Below are positions 46,401 to 57,845 of a stretch of 64,000 bases of DNA, in pieces. Within the stretch, counting starts at the first letter, position 1; every line of letters begins with the position of its first letter. The position numbers were made by a program, and so were the translations under genes. Source of the stretch: Angiostrongylus vasorum (Eukaryota > Nematoda > Chromadorea > Rhabditida > Metastrongylidae); the NCBI GenBank assembly GCA_018806985.1, contig JADANN010000458.1, positions 248,001 to 312,000 on the forward strand, given 5' to 3'. The notes beneath the pieces are model-generated. The model made no database searches. It was not told where the DNA came from and saw only the letters and a program-made list of their open reading frames with translations.

Positions 46401-49400
46401 AAAGAATCCACACATTTTAGACAACAAGGTACATGTCCTATTCTATCATGACGCCATTCCTGTTTTCTGGTGCCACATTACCATTACTGCGTTAATCTTT
46501 TTTGCATCTCTATTTTTTAAGTCAACTTTAAGAACTTGAAAATAGACTAGCTATTTTGAAAAAGTTACGAGTACCCTTAGAAAGAGAACAAATTTTTTCC
46601 TTGAAATTTCTCAACTGTAAAAAATTCTCAGATACTCCAGTCACTGAAAATGGGAACGGTCGCTAATATGTTGATTTCATCTGTGTTGTCTTGAACTAAG
46701 CACACTAACTGCGGACTTGGTTTTGTTCTTTGACTTTATTTGGTTTTGAAGGTTTACATCGCAGTCATTCGGAGAAGCTCAGCGTTTTGGTCTCTGTTTG
46801 CTCGAGAACACATCGAAGTACTTTAATCCATGGCTAAATGACGAGTTCCTACAGACAGCCGCTTGTCTCGACCCGAGATTTGCGTACCTCGAGACAATAC
46901 AGTCCATGAAGAGCTGGATGGAAACTGTGGAAAAATTTGTCACTAATCAAGGTGGGACATGCAGACATTGTCTATGTTATCTTTGTCAAACCTTCTTAAA
47001 AACTTGTAGTCCCTCTTTGTAGACCGTTAAACTTTCTGACTGTTTTGGAAACGCAAAGGGTTTTTTTACATTGAGCCTTGGCTTGGACGATCATTATCTT
47101 GCTTTATTGATAACTTTTTACAAGGTTATTACTTTATTGCGGCTCACGTTTCGGCGACATCGTCAGTGTATTAGTCTTCGTAGCCGCATCGAGGCAAATC
47201 GAATGGATTGGAACACCGCGTAAAGGCTGCATTACTTGTTGTGAACACTTGACTTGAATCGTTTCGACGCTAAAGCAGGCGATAGTGTCGAACCATCAGT
47301 CACTACCCTAACAACAGTGTAAACTAATGAACATACCTGGTTCATATCTTTTGAAACTACGTTTTAGTCACTTTTATTACAGTGAACGTAAGCTCGAGCA
47401 AGAATAGGGACGTTTTCCAAGTGGGGCAGGAAGGGTTTCTTCAAGAACTGCGTCACCAGCAAACATCAGTATGGGAGATCCTTCGAGAAAGTCGTGCGGA
47501 ATCAGGCGTGAAGAGTTCGAATTCATGGAATCACAGTGATCAGCTTAGGGCAGAGTTGCAACACTATTGTGGGATTCTTGGTAGCTCACGGCCAGCTTTC
47601 GGCACAGATCCTCTTCACTGGTGGCGGGCGTTCTCGAACGAATTTCCTCTACTATCAAAGGCCGCGTTGGGCTACCTAGCCACACCTGCGACTTCTGTGG
47701 ATAGTGAGCGATTTATGAGGTGCAACGGATCTTTCTCTTAAGTTTTAAATATTTCTGATTATGTCGTTATTAACAGCTTCTTATTTACCGCCTATTCTTT
47801 TTTTCTGGCAAGGTATAATGTGAAATATAACTACAATGAACAAGCACGCTTTTACTCTTTCCGGTAGCTAACGCGGTTCGCCACCACGGCAAGGGTGAGA
47901 GAAAGGTGAAACGAAGGACCCGCATGGTGCGGTGGTGAACGCGTTGCCCCCCGGAAAGTCTGCGGTGGGGAGTTTTCTAACGTCTCAGCATTCTTGTAGT
48001 TATGTCGTTACTATTACTTGTTACTTGTGTCTTCGTGAATACACACGAAATTGTCAAACACACAGTGATGGCATTTATGTCACTCAACAAAAACTTTACA
48101 GTGGAAAATAGTAGAGGAATTATTAAGCTGGTTAAAGAGCTGTTATTGCAGTGAGTAGCATTAGAGCAAACTTTAACGATATGTCCATTTAGTCAGATCT
48201 ACTATAATTTGCCAATATGAACTGATTTAAAATTTCATCAAGTCTAGCGCAATTCGCAAAACATTTTCGAAAGGTGATAGCAATGTGTTTATGCACTGGA
48301 CCATACTCACATGTAGTAAATAGTAGAATGCAAACCATTCACACTCACAGAGCTCTAGAATAAAATCGCTTCTATAATGCTCTGGTGTTGGTAGCCCGTC
48401 AAGTTCCCTAGTTATCGAGAAACTATCGCCCAATTTCGGAAAACCAGTGCGTCCGTAACGGCTGTAAATTAAGCTCGGTCCCAAGTGGCAGGTCCGCTAA
48501 ATGCGGCGCTTCGCAAATCTGTAATGGATTATGCAATGCTATATATTCTACACCCGCTCTACTTTGGTGTACAGAATAGGGTGAAATTCACACGCAAATA
48601 TAATTGAGGTTGAAGCCATTTTTGCAGCAGTATCTATGAAGCGGACGCAGAAAAATGATTTAAGTTTGAAGTTTTAGCAGCAGCAGCAAAACGCACTATA
48701 CAGTTTACCTCGGATCTTTGAGTAAGACACTAATTCCTAGGAGAACACGAATAAAAGAGGAGAGTACGCCCACGTTTTAATCAGTAAATTTCTTCGAATT
48801 GTTGGTCTTCCACGTGGTTATTATTACAACTTTCATTTGGCTATTTCGATGTTTTCGTCCAGTACAACACACGTTTTATTCTAATATTTAAAAGTAAGAG
48901 AATAGTTGAAAGGGATCGCAGTATTCTAGGACTATAATGACTATTTGGAATTGCGCTGAAATTACGTGTAAGGCTTCAGGAACGTAGACTTATGGGATGT
49001 TATTTCAGTTTGAATTCAGTGCCAACCAAAGGGAGGAACTTTGGTAGTACAATTAGGAAATTCGATCGCCTTTTGATGACGTTGAAGGCAAATGCGAACA
49101 AGGATGTCAGCAGGTACGGAGTGAATTCCTATAGGCGGTACTAGACGGAGTTGCTTTCTTTCTGGAAGCGATTGCTGGTAGTTTTTCTAGCTATAGCTTG
49201 CTTTCTGTAGCTCCTCACATTTTTTCGCCGTGGAGTTATGGAACAGTTAGATAAAAAGCTAGTATTTCAAGCACGTTGAGTAGCTACAAACAGACATACA
49301 TGTTTTCTTGATTTATTAGTTCGTGATTTCATTTTTTGAATTCTCAGTTAACATCATTGTCGATCAATAATTGATTATTAAACTTTGCAGAGAATGCAAG

Positions 49401-49601
49401 GCTTGGTCCAACGCAGACATTTATAAATACAGCTTCGAAGAATCATCAAAGAGCGACTTCCATGAGTATGAAATCGAAGAGGACGCAATACGGGCATCAT
49501 GTAGATCTGACGAGGAAAAAGATATTACTGAGAGCATTAAGCCGCTGCTGTCGTTCTCAAAAGACTTTTTAGAAAATATGAAAAGTAAACAACTAGAATG
49601 A
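43491..49601 (+). CDS. BED zinc finger / hAT transposase-derived gene, 8 exons, intact
   Basis: Exons: 43491-44068, 44774-44805, 45004-45365, 46079-46273, 46765-46951, 47383-47719, 49009-49113, 49391-49601. All seven introns are GT-AG and every phase fits, giving 668 residues with no stop. Residues about 1-60 form a BED finger (CTVC...HLRNNH). The hAT fold follows: IALTLDFHP (first Asp present), IATVVANEDEPM where the family has a TDN block (Asp replaced by Asn in my alignment), CAAHSIHLAVSD, RWNSTYDLI, CLDPRFAYLE and the dimerisation block YLATPATSVDSERF, then LNSVPTKGRNF. The last exon is an acidic tail. No terminal inverted repeats were seen nearby. It is probably a host gene derived from a transposase. 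Intron 1 holds a SINE-A, intron 6 a repeat C. The 32-nt exon 2 is the least certain. Confidence 0.85.
44152..44438 (+). repeat. SINE-A in intron 1 of the hAT-derived gene
   Basis: Head GGGCGCATATGGTGCATTGG, core GGTCGGAAAATTGGTACCAG, body AATCACCTCCAAACGATGCT, tail TTGATAAACGCCGAGAGCTT. Sense with the gene. Confidence 0.88.
47755..48010 (+). repeat. Repeat C, foldback-like copy in intron 6
   Basis: Left part TTATTTACCGCCTATTC and GAAATATAACTACAATGA; right part GTGAAACGAAGGACCCGCAT and a decayed copy of the left arm (CTCAGCATTCTTGTAGTTAT), so the ends face each other. Confidence 0.75.
48227..48484 (-). other. Unassigned minus-strand ORF in an intron
   Basis: 85 codons open on the minus strand, with text such as LDGLPTPEHYRSDFILELCE. 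It reads like former protein, perhaps from a dispersed element, but I cannot name it. It is antisense within intron 6 of the hAT-derived gene. Confidence 0.3.
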
Positions 49602-49732
49602 CGATGCCTAATCGTAATAATCTCGTATTTTGACCTGTGGTTTTTAAGCATTTGTGAGAAGCTTGCTCCATAAATCATTGGAATTATTCCCAAGACCGAC
49701 TTTCTGTTAACCTCGGTATTGATTGATAATTC

Positions 49733-50770
49733 GATGTTTTTCTTTAATAAGCAGACACGAGGTTGTTACTATACAATTTATTAGGATACAATAGCTGACG
49801 TTTCGGCGGTTTCGCCTTCTTTAGAGCCTGTAAGGGTCAAATTGAGATGCAATTTACTCAGCCAAACACTGTTTTAACCCTAGCAGATAGAGCTTAACAA
49901 ATAAATTTGCCTTCACATAAGAAACAGCTTCCTTTAAACACCTACCGCTTATTTGTTGTAAGTATTGCAGTTAATTGTTTGAGAGCAGCAGCACAGGGTC
50001 ATACATGGATGAGGAATGTGCTTGGGTCAGGTCATAGAATTAGCCTGAGGTATGGCGCGAGGTCACGCGTTATGACAAGACACTCCTCCTTGCGGTTCAT
50101 TTTTGAATTTTTTGCAATTGGTCCAAAACCCTTCAAGAGTTTTACGCGCTGATGTTTTCGATTCCTGCGCGAGGATAGTGACTCCTCCTTCAAAATCTTC
50201 TCCGTTGTATTCCTGCATCCTATGCCCGCCTAGTGGTTTTGTTTTTAATTTAGATTTACCGACTAGGTGTTCTGTTATGCGTACGCTTTACCCGTTTTGC
50301 CAACGCATTCGTCCCGCACGCTTCACAAGAGATCAGATAGATTGTACCCGAACTCATGCAGTCACCGTCTCCACCGTTAGGGCAAATTATTCAGTTTTTT
50401 CGTTGTACACAGTCTGTCATGTAGGCGGTTGCGAACTAGCTGGCGTCTTAGAGTGTCCGACGGTTTTTCAATCACTCTTACGGAATTCTCTAGACCGGCC
50501 CTTATTAAGCAACGTTTTACGGCTGCACTTATTTCGTTTGAAATAAAGGGCAAGAGGAACGGAGCCTTGTTTTTGCTAGAATTATCGCTCTGGGGCGTGG
50601 TTTTTCCTCTATGCCTATGCCGAGTAGCTACATCTTCGTAACCACTTGAAATGGCTATTTGGTGCGCCAGTTTCGAGGAATCTTCCCTGTGCTCTGTACG
50701 TTTGCTGATGGCGGTTCGAAACATATTTCTTATAAGCGCCATTTTAGTGTGTGAGGGATGAGAGGAGAGT
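49733..50770 (-). pseudogene. Penelope-like element, left half of a head-to-head pair
   Basis: On the minus strand from 50770: end of reverse transcriptase (MALIRNMFRTAISKRTEH), a linker (RQLVRNRLHDRLCTTKK), then GIY-YIG endonuclease remains (ILAQESKTSARKTLEGFW near 50150) and a terminal repeat that ends at 49733. The terminal repeat has a hammerhead-like block at 49795-49845 with one core base lost (CTAAAGA). The 5' half of reverse transcriptase is missing. Confidence 0.85.
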
Positions 50771-50782
50771 TCTTGAGACTTT

Positions 50783-52275
50783 ATGTCTAAGGTAGAAGAA
50801 CCAGTAATCGTTCTCCGACCATTACTCTACTGTAGGTATACAGATAATTTTATTGTCATTTGCTCCACACAAGAGGAGACGGACAAATACTTTGAGTTAT
50901 TGGGCGAACAGTCAGAGTACATAAAGTCGACCCGAAAGAAAGTGAAAGAAAACTGGCTTCCATTCTTGAGCCTTCAAATTAACTAACCCAAAAATGGCTA
51001 CATTACAAAATGGTAACGAAAGCCAAGTAGTAAAAAACATGTTGGTTCACTATCTCTCCTCTCACCTCTCACACACTAAAAAGGCGATTATAAGAAATGT
51101 GTTTCCAATGGGCACCAGCGCGAAAGCAGAAGGAAGATTCCTTAGAATTGGCGCGGCAAATAGCCATTTCGAATGGTTACGGAACTGTGGCTTCTTGGCA
51201 TAGACATAGAGGAAAAGGCACGCCCCGAAACAATAGTTCTAGCGAAAACAAGGCTCCGTTCATTCTGTCCTTCATTTTGAACGAAGTAAGTGCAGCGGTG
51301 GAACGTTGCTTACGAAAGGCCGTCTAGAGCAATCAGTAAGAGTGATAGAAAGACCACTGGACACTCTAAGACGCCACTTAGTTCGTAACCGCCTATATGA
51401 CCGTCTGTGTGCGACGAAAAACTGGACAATGTGCCCCGCCGGTAGAGACGGTGATTGCGTGAGTTGGGGTACGGTGTGCCTAGTCTTTTGCAAAGCGTAC
51501 GGGAACGAATACATTGGCGAAATGGGTAGACCACTCTCCCACTTAAAAAAACACCTAGACGGCAAATCTAAATTGAAACCAAACACTCCACTGGATGTGC
51601 ATAAAAAAATAAAGGATAAGGCTCTCAGCGTTGATCGTTCACTGAGGGATGCGCCATGGATTCGACTTCATTAAGTATCGCTGAAGGTGATTAAATGCAT
51701 ATTTGGCCTTTACAATGACTGGCGGTGGCCTGACGATGTATCGAGCCAGTGCTGCTATCCTTCTAGACAAGTCCGGTACTGCACTGGATGCGCATAGGAC
51801 ACAGAAACACAACGGAGAAGGTTTTGAAGTAGAAGTCATTATCCTCGCACAGGAATCAAAAACCTCAGCGCGTAAAACTCTTGAAGCGTTTTGGATCAAC
51901 TCCAAAAATTCAAAAAATGAACCGCAAGGAAAAGTGTCTTGTCATCACGCATGATCTGGCGCCATACCTCAGGCTGATCCAATGACCTGACACAGGCAAA
52001 GTCCTCGTCCATGTATTACTCGGTGCTGCTGCTATTCACCAAGTAACTTAGATACTTACAACAAATAAGCAGTAGCTGTTTAAATGAAGCTGTTTCTTAT
52101 GCGAATGCAAATTTATTTGTTAAGGTTCATCTGCTAGGGTTAAAACAGTGTTTGGCTGAGTAAATTGCATCTCAATTTGACATTTCCAGGCTCTGAAGAA
52201 GGCGAAACCGCCGAAAAAGCTGTTGTACCCTAATAAATTCTATAATAACAACCTCGTGTCTGCTTATTGAAGAAA
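50783..52275 (+). pseudogene. Penelope-like element, right half of a head-to-head pair
   Basis: Plus strand from 50783: reverse transcriptase text YCRYTDNFIVICSTQEETDK, where the catalytic pair is DN rather than DD, then NWLPFLSLQIN and SHTKKAIIRNVF, then the endonuclease (GNEYIGEMGRPLSHLKKHL near 51500; ILAQESKTSARKTLEAFWIN near 51840). A SINE-A interrupts it at 51604-51781. The terminal repeat runs to 52275; its hammerhead-like block (52178-52210) has CTGAAGA and stem II but lost the CGTC after GAAA. Confidence 0.87.
51604..51781 (-). repeat. SINE-A inserted in the Penelope-like element, with target-site duplication
   Basis: CACTGGATGTGCATA (51589-51603) and CACTGGATGCGCATA (51782-51796) flank it: a 15-bp duplication with one difference. 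The host endonuclease reading resumes exactly after it. The copy is truncated after the core, so the tRNA-like head is missing. Confidence 0.93.
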
Positions 52276-52870
52276 AACATCGCATTAGAATTATGTTTGA
52301 CGATGTTACAGCTGGGTAGAGTGCGTCCATCATGGGGATTGCTGCAAACCGCTGCCAAACAGTACTAGTCGTGTAAGTTCTGGATGAATTATTGCTACGT
52401 TCGGAGCACCGTTGTGAAATGAGTGGGGACTTCAAGTGCTTCTGCCCAGTTCTACCCAAATGCCACTGTTTAACGATTTCTGATATGGTTCTTAGTAGTC
52501 ACTTAAATTTTGACAGTTCTGATGGTGTAACTCTGTAGCTCGAGCTTTCGAGTGTTACTAATATGTACACCCGGCTGTATCAGAAATTAGTCGAAACCTT
52601 ATTTTTTATTTCATCAGTTAATCTATGATTATTGTTATTGTTATCATTAATTATTATTATGCGGGCATACGCAAGCTATTTGTGCACATATTGGTCATTT
52701 CGAATATAGGAATGCGTAGGTGTCATTCCATGGATCCCAACATGTTTTTTTCGTTTGCCAAATGACGTCATCATAATTCTTTTACGTGATTGAGTTCAAC
52801 TAGGTTGGTCTAAAACTTTTGTCCGGCTAATATTCCGGTGTCTTCGCCTTTCGGAGCAGACTTCATCCGA
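52276..52870. other. No gene seen
   Basis: Unassigned AT-rich sequence with a short ATTATTATT tract near 52625-52660. Confidence 0.4.
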
Positions 52871-54880
52871 GTAGACGGTCCACAGGTTATTTACCACACA
52901 GTGTGGGTGTTCCTCGTTATATCGAACAGAATTCACTGAAGTGGAGCAGTCCTCAAATGGACAATCTCACTCGGGGGGTGTCTTTTACAAACTATGGATG
53001 TTGATCTCTTGCCGCCATGCAATATTACCTTCTTTATTGGCGGCAATGCACTCTCCAGAAGTCGGTGCTTTAGCATCTGGTACAAGGATATGTGCATTCT
53101 CTCGATCAAGCAGAAGATCGCTGTCATCAATTGCTACGTGGCAATCGATGAAGATGATAAGCACGAATTAGATACATTATACTGACAGTTGAGGAAATTA
53201 TCTGAAATGGTAAGTTTTGCCATAAATTTGTTGTCGGAGACTTCAATGCCGGAATAGGAAACGCCAACGGTAGCGAATACTGGATCGGAAAAATTTGGAT
53301 CAGGAGAAAAAAAGTGTGAGTGGAATCCGTCTTACATGACTCCTGTGTGTAATCATCTCTTCCATGGAAACGTTTTTCCAGAAGAAAGGATGGCCGCCAC
53401 CGGATGTGGGTTGTCTGCTAGCGGCACAGCCTAATGACAGCTTACGTTCAATAGGAAAAAATCCCAGACCAGTGGAGGACGTTGCGCATGCTAACGCTGC
53501 CCAAGAAAGGTGGCCAAAGAGATCTTCGTAAATGTTATCCGATAAGCTTGTTGAGTGTATTCTACAAGCTCTTCACGAAGATTATCCTCTCGCGCATGTC
53601 AAGGACAAGGGATGAGCTGCAACCAGTGTAGCAAGCAGGATTTCAAAAAGGATTTTGCTGCATGGACCACATCCAAACTGTGTCCAGCGTCATCGAACTT
53701 TGTCGGGAATACCACCTGCCTCCAGTCTCAGCTTTTGTCGACAAAAAAAAAGTTTGCCAGTGTCGAAACGAATGCAATCCTATCAGCGCTCGTCGACCAA
53801 GGAGTGGACCCGCGTTAAATAAGAGCTCTCATAAATCATTATCGACCTCTTACCATGTCCATACCACCTCTTACCAGACCCATAGGGAAAGGGTTTCGAT
53901 AAGACAACACAATATCGCCAAAGCTTTCTAGTACTATACTGCAGTGCATAAGTAAGTCACTGGACCGGGATGAGAAAGGCGTACGTATCGATGGAAAATT
54001 CCTACTAAACATTCGCTTCGCAAACGATATCGTTATGTTCTCAGGAAGCGCCAACGAAGCAGAATCGATTACCAATAAGCTTAACGAAGCGGGAAAATGA
54101 TCGGACTTCGCGTAAATCGAAAGAAGACGCAGTTCATGAAAAACCCATGGTGCGAAGGCGAAAAAATTGAATTGGATGGCTCTCTCATTGCAGAGACCAC
54201 CTCGTACGTATACCTTGGACGATCACTGAACATGGAGAACAACATGAAGGATGAGTTAAACAGAAGAAGGAGAGCAGCTTGGCCCCGCATTCGGGCCTCT
54301 CAAGGAAGCCACTGACCAACTGAGGGACTCGAAAATCCGCGCCCATCTTTTCGAATCAACGGTGTTTCCATCGCTTTGTTATGTTGCAGAGACGTGGGCT
54401 GATACTACAACTACGTCAAGAATACAGCACACCACTCACAGAGCGCTTGAATTATGCCTTTTGAAATATAATCGGCACACTCAGTATCTATCCGGGATGC
54501 TTAGCTTTGGTCCTTGAAATCCATTACATCTCCGACACCCAGGCGAACACACGTCGATAGCTAAACATTGATGGGCTGGTAATTTAATGAGAAGAATAGA
54601 CGACACATGGGTGAAAAGAACTGTAGAGTGGACTCCACGACGATGCAGGCATTCCCTAGGACGGTCACCTACACGTTTGGCGGATGTGTTCGTAACCATA
54701 GTTGATCACCTGCAGTCACAGCTGCAGTTGGTTTGGAGATCACGGTGTGGGACTCGCTTTCACCACCATGCTCGAATGAAATCATGGACGACTGCTGCGA
54801 GCGAAAGAAACGAATGGCAAGTGTGTTGGGGCTCGCACAACTCGTAAATACGGACCGTCCAAGTATGCAAGGAACTAAGT
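52871..54880 (+). pseudogene. Second LINE type, decayed endonuclease and reverse transcriptase
   Basis: Endonuclease remnant VVGDFNAGIGNANGSEYWIG (about 53230), reverse transcriptase text from about 53490 (AKKGGQRDLRK-like, then ELCREYHLPPVSAF), IRFANDIVMFSGSANEAE (about 54010) where the catalytic pair is ND, TSYVYLGRSLNMENNMKDEL (about 54205), then VEWTPRRCRHSLGRSPTRLA and a C-terminus WQVCWGSHN-stop near 54811-54846. Frames change often. Its 3' end shares about 60 bp with R1. Confidence 0.85.
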
Positions 54881-56867
54881 TACTTATCATAAGAAGGTCC
54901 GCGAGAATATACAGTCTTTGTGGGAAAGTGTATCGTAACAAGTCTATCGTTATGTTTGAAGATAGAGTGGTATTTGCTCAATATTCAAAATATCAGGCAC
55001 AGGTTTGGTAGCAAATTGTTTAACCAATTTTTTAACGAGTTTTTTAACACTGGATTTAAATTGTACACAAGGCGCGACAGCATGCATAAATACAACCCAC
55101 ACCAGTGGGACTTTATTAAGGAATTCTTCATTAGACAACAGGGATTGCAGCGAAAATGACCGAATTTGAAAAAGCTTTCCTGCCATTCCACAAAGGTTAC
55201 CACATGCAATAGTCATCAGAAGTAAATAGCACAACTCAAAGCACCGATATCCAAATAAACATTATTTGGTGTCTTTTTTTTTCTTGCTGCAGTTGTTCAA
55301 CGCCACGACAAGAAAAGTTAATTCTGAGGTGGATCGCATTCACAGCATTATGGGGTGACTACGTTTGTCCCCGCGGATTTTTTCCTTATTTCAGGTGCCG
55401 TGGGCACAGTTTTTGATGATGAAACACTGAACTCGGATTCTAGTAATTAGGGCCAACTAGGCAAAACTAGGAAGACAATGGAACATCGTGCGAAAGCCTA
55501 TCTCAATTCGGCGGCTCGGGCTTTCTTGAGTAAATGTTATTAAAGGGTTCATTGGTTTTGTTTTCTGCAAATGGCTGTATCTATGTATGGTTTGTTTTCA
55601 AGGAATGTTTGCGAAGAGCTCTAAGAGTCACAAAACAACTCCAATTCTCTCAAGAAAAGGGCTGCAATGGAAAGAAAAAGAAAAAAGAAAGAAAGACAAC
55701 ATTGTCATTCCGGAAGTTGTAAAGCAAGGACAAGGAAGGGATCGGAATTATTTACTTTACTGCAGCCGATTTGCACTTGCACGTCTTACCTATTCTAACA
55801 GATTAGGTTTTTGCAAAAAAGACAGATTGCAGCCATTGTGAAAATAATGCAGATCAGTTCAAAAAAGAGCTTTTTGAAGAGAAAAAAACGACGACAAAGC
55901 TATTTTTTTCTCAAAACTAAAGTGGATGGCGAGTGAATGAACTGACAGCAATGAAAACGTAAGCTGGTGATGGATGGCTAGCAATAAGACCTCACAAGCG
56001 AAAATAGAAGTTTCCGACGAGTGTGAAATTTCAATTTGATTGTTCCCAACTAGTTTCGTTTCTCTTTCTGTTTTTGTCTGAACAATGTCACCCCCGATGT
56101 TGTGAGTATTTCGTGAACAGATGCACTTCACGCATGATCAGCCTATGACCCAGGGGTTTTATTTGACGACGGTGCGGGCGTCTGCTCACGATGGACCCTC
56201 AACGACTGCCGACAGACAGCAAACAATTCACCGTAATAGTACCACATCATCAATCTCTTCAGTACTTTTCTGTGAGATGCACAGTGGTACGGCCCTGAAC
56301 TGAAATGTCAATCACTTCTTCTACATCCAATGCACAAGCACGTGCGATTCACGCTGCTCATCTGAGAAAGTACCCCATCGACTTTTCAGTTGGTTTTTTC
56401 TGCTTCGACCGCTTTCTCCTTGTTCGTTCCCTCTTCCGAAATGTAATTGAGTGTAGATTTTACTACTGAATGCAATGAGCTTGGTCTGCCAGTAATTTCC
56501 TTGAGATCAATTTGAAACTAATTCAACATATCCAAGTAGACGATAAATTCTCGATCACCATGTATCGGGGGTTACGAAAGTTGTTGTAATCAAAGAGGCA
56601 CAGAGCTGAACTTCTTACGTCATCTTAAGCGCATGTGCAATTTTCAGAAGCTGCATTTACAGCTTTAAATTTCATCGGAAGTAAGATTTTTTAAAAAACT
56701 CAAAGAACGTTGGAATTTCAAAGATTCCCCATGCATGCTCCACAACTGCATAAAGCAATGATACATTGACGAACACGTTGCATCCTGATAGATAATATTC
56801 AGCTTCTTCGATTAGTTTCGAGATCGACGCACGAGAATGGACGAAAAAAAATCAAAACAATACGGGT
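54881..56867. other. No gene assigned
   Basis: About 2 kb without a recognisable gene or repeat family. Open frames at 54950-55234 (minus) and 55587-55841 (plus) lack protein signatures I know. Confidence 0.35.
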
Positions 56868-57045
56868 GATTGCTGATGGCAGAGATCGATAGAACTAGCT
56901 GAGAGACAGGGGGAAATGAAGGATCCGCATGGTGTGGTGGTGTACGCGTTACTCCTCGGAAAGGACAATGGCGCGTTCGTTCCCCACCGCAAACACCTGC
57001 GGTCCGGAGTTTTGCAAATATCTCAGCATCATTGAAGTTAAAACA
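56868..57045 (-). repeat. Repeat C, partial
   Basis: GGGTGATTGCTGATGGCAGA, TAGAACTAGCTGAGAGACAG, GCGCGTTCGTTCCCCACCGC and GCAAATATCTCAGCATCATT. Confidence 0.87.
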
Positions 57046-57474
57046 ATACGTTTTATCGTCTTCAGGAAATCAGAATGTCGTCTTGAAAGGAAAACGGGAT
57101 GGTTTGGTTGAGAACGTTAACTTGGGTTTTTTTCACTTCAATTATTGACGAAGTTAACAATGATCTGAAACGTGTCAGATAAAACATGGAAGTGGCCATA
57201 GCTTTCGCACTGAATTGTCGTGCATAGTGGGCGTTATTTGTTGACGCAGTGGGGTTAAAATTATGTCCGGTAATGAGCAAGCTCAAATTTACACTAAATA
57301 GATGTCGTTGTCAAGTGTTTCGTCGCTCACTAAAAGCTTCCCGTTCCAGGTCTACAATTCTAACGAAAACCGCTTTCGATCTACGGGGTACTTTATTTAC
57401 TTTCCTAAACTAACACTGTTTGCCATTTTTTGAAAATTCTATATATTTCAAAGTTTCAGTGATTGTTTGATTGA
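57046..57474. other. No gene seen
   Basis: Unassigned spacer. Confidence 0.4.
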
Positions 57475-57845
57475 TTGTCGATGGACTGGGTAGTAGTATC
57501 AATGCCGTTCTTCATGCTGATCGGCCAACCTTGCTGGACCATTAGTTTGACCCTGCATCGGGCCCACAATGCCTCTCATCCTTCCAGAGTCGCGAAATTG
57601 GTACCAGCGTTCTCTGCGAGAAGCTCATACCTTCTATTTAATTCAGTGCGTCCTCTCACGGGCATCTCAGAATTTCTATGGGAATTACTTGAGCAGCATT
57701 CACCGATGTTCACAACAGGTAAATCGTCAAGCAGCATCAGAACCCAAAAGCTATCAAAGACTTTCGTATGGGGTGGATGTGCGAAAACGAATTGAATATA
57801 AGAACTGCTGGGATTCGCACCTTGTGAAATATGCGTTATCGGTTA
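57475..57845 (+). repeat. SINE-B copy
   Basis: Head degraded (GACTGGGTAGTAGTATCAAT); core AGTCGCGAAATTGGTACCAG; body ATCGTCAAGCAGCATCAG and CTTTCGTATGGGGTGGATGT; tail AGAACTGCTGGGATTCGCAC, then AATAAATAAATAAAT. Confidence 0.82.

Noticed and set aside
47130..47175. Hammerhead motif
   Set aside because: On the minus strand CTGACGA and GAAACGTG look similar to the others, but there is no room for stem II and the cleavage triplet is GTG. No paired arm was seen.
52178..52212. Active hammerhead in the right terminal repeat of the Penelope pair
   Set aside because: Core and stem II are present but CGTC after GAAA is deleted, so there is no cleavage site.
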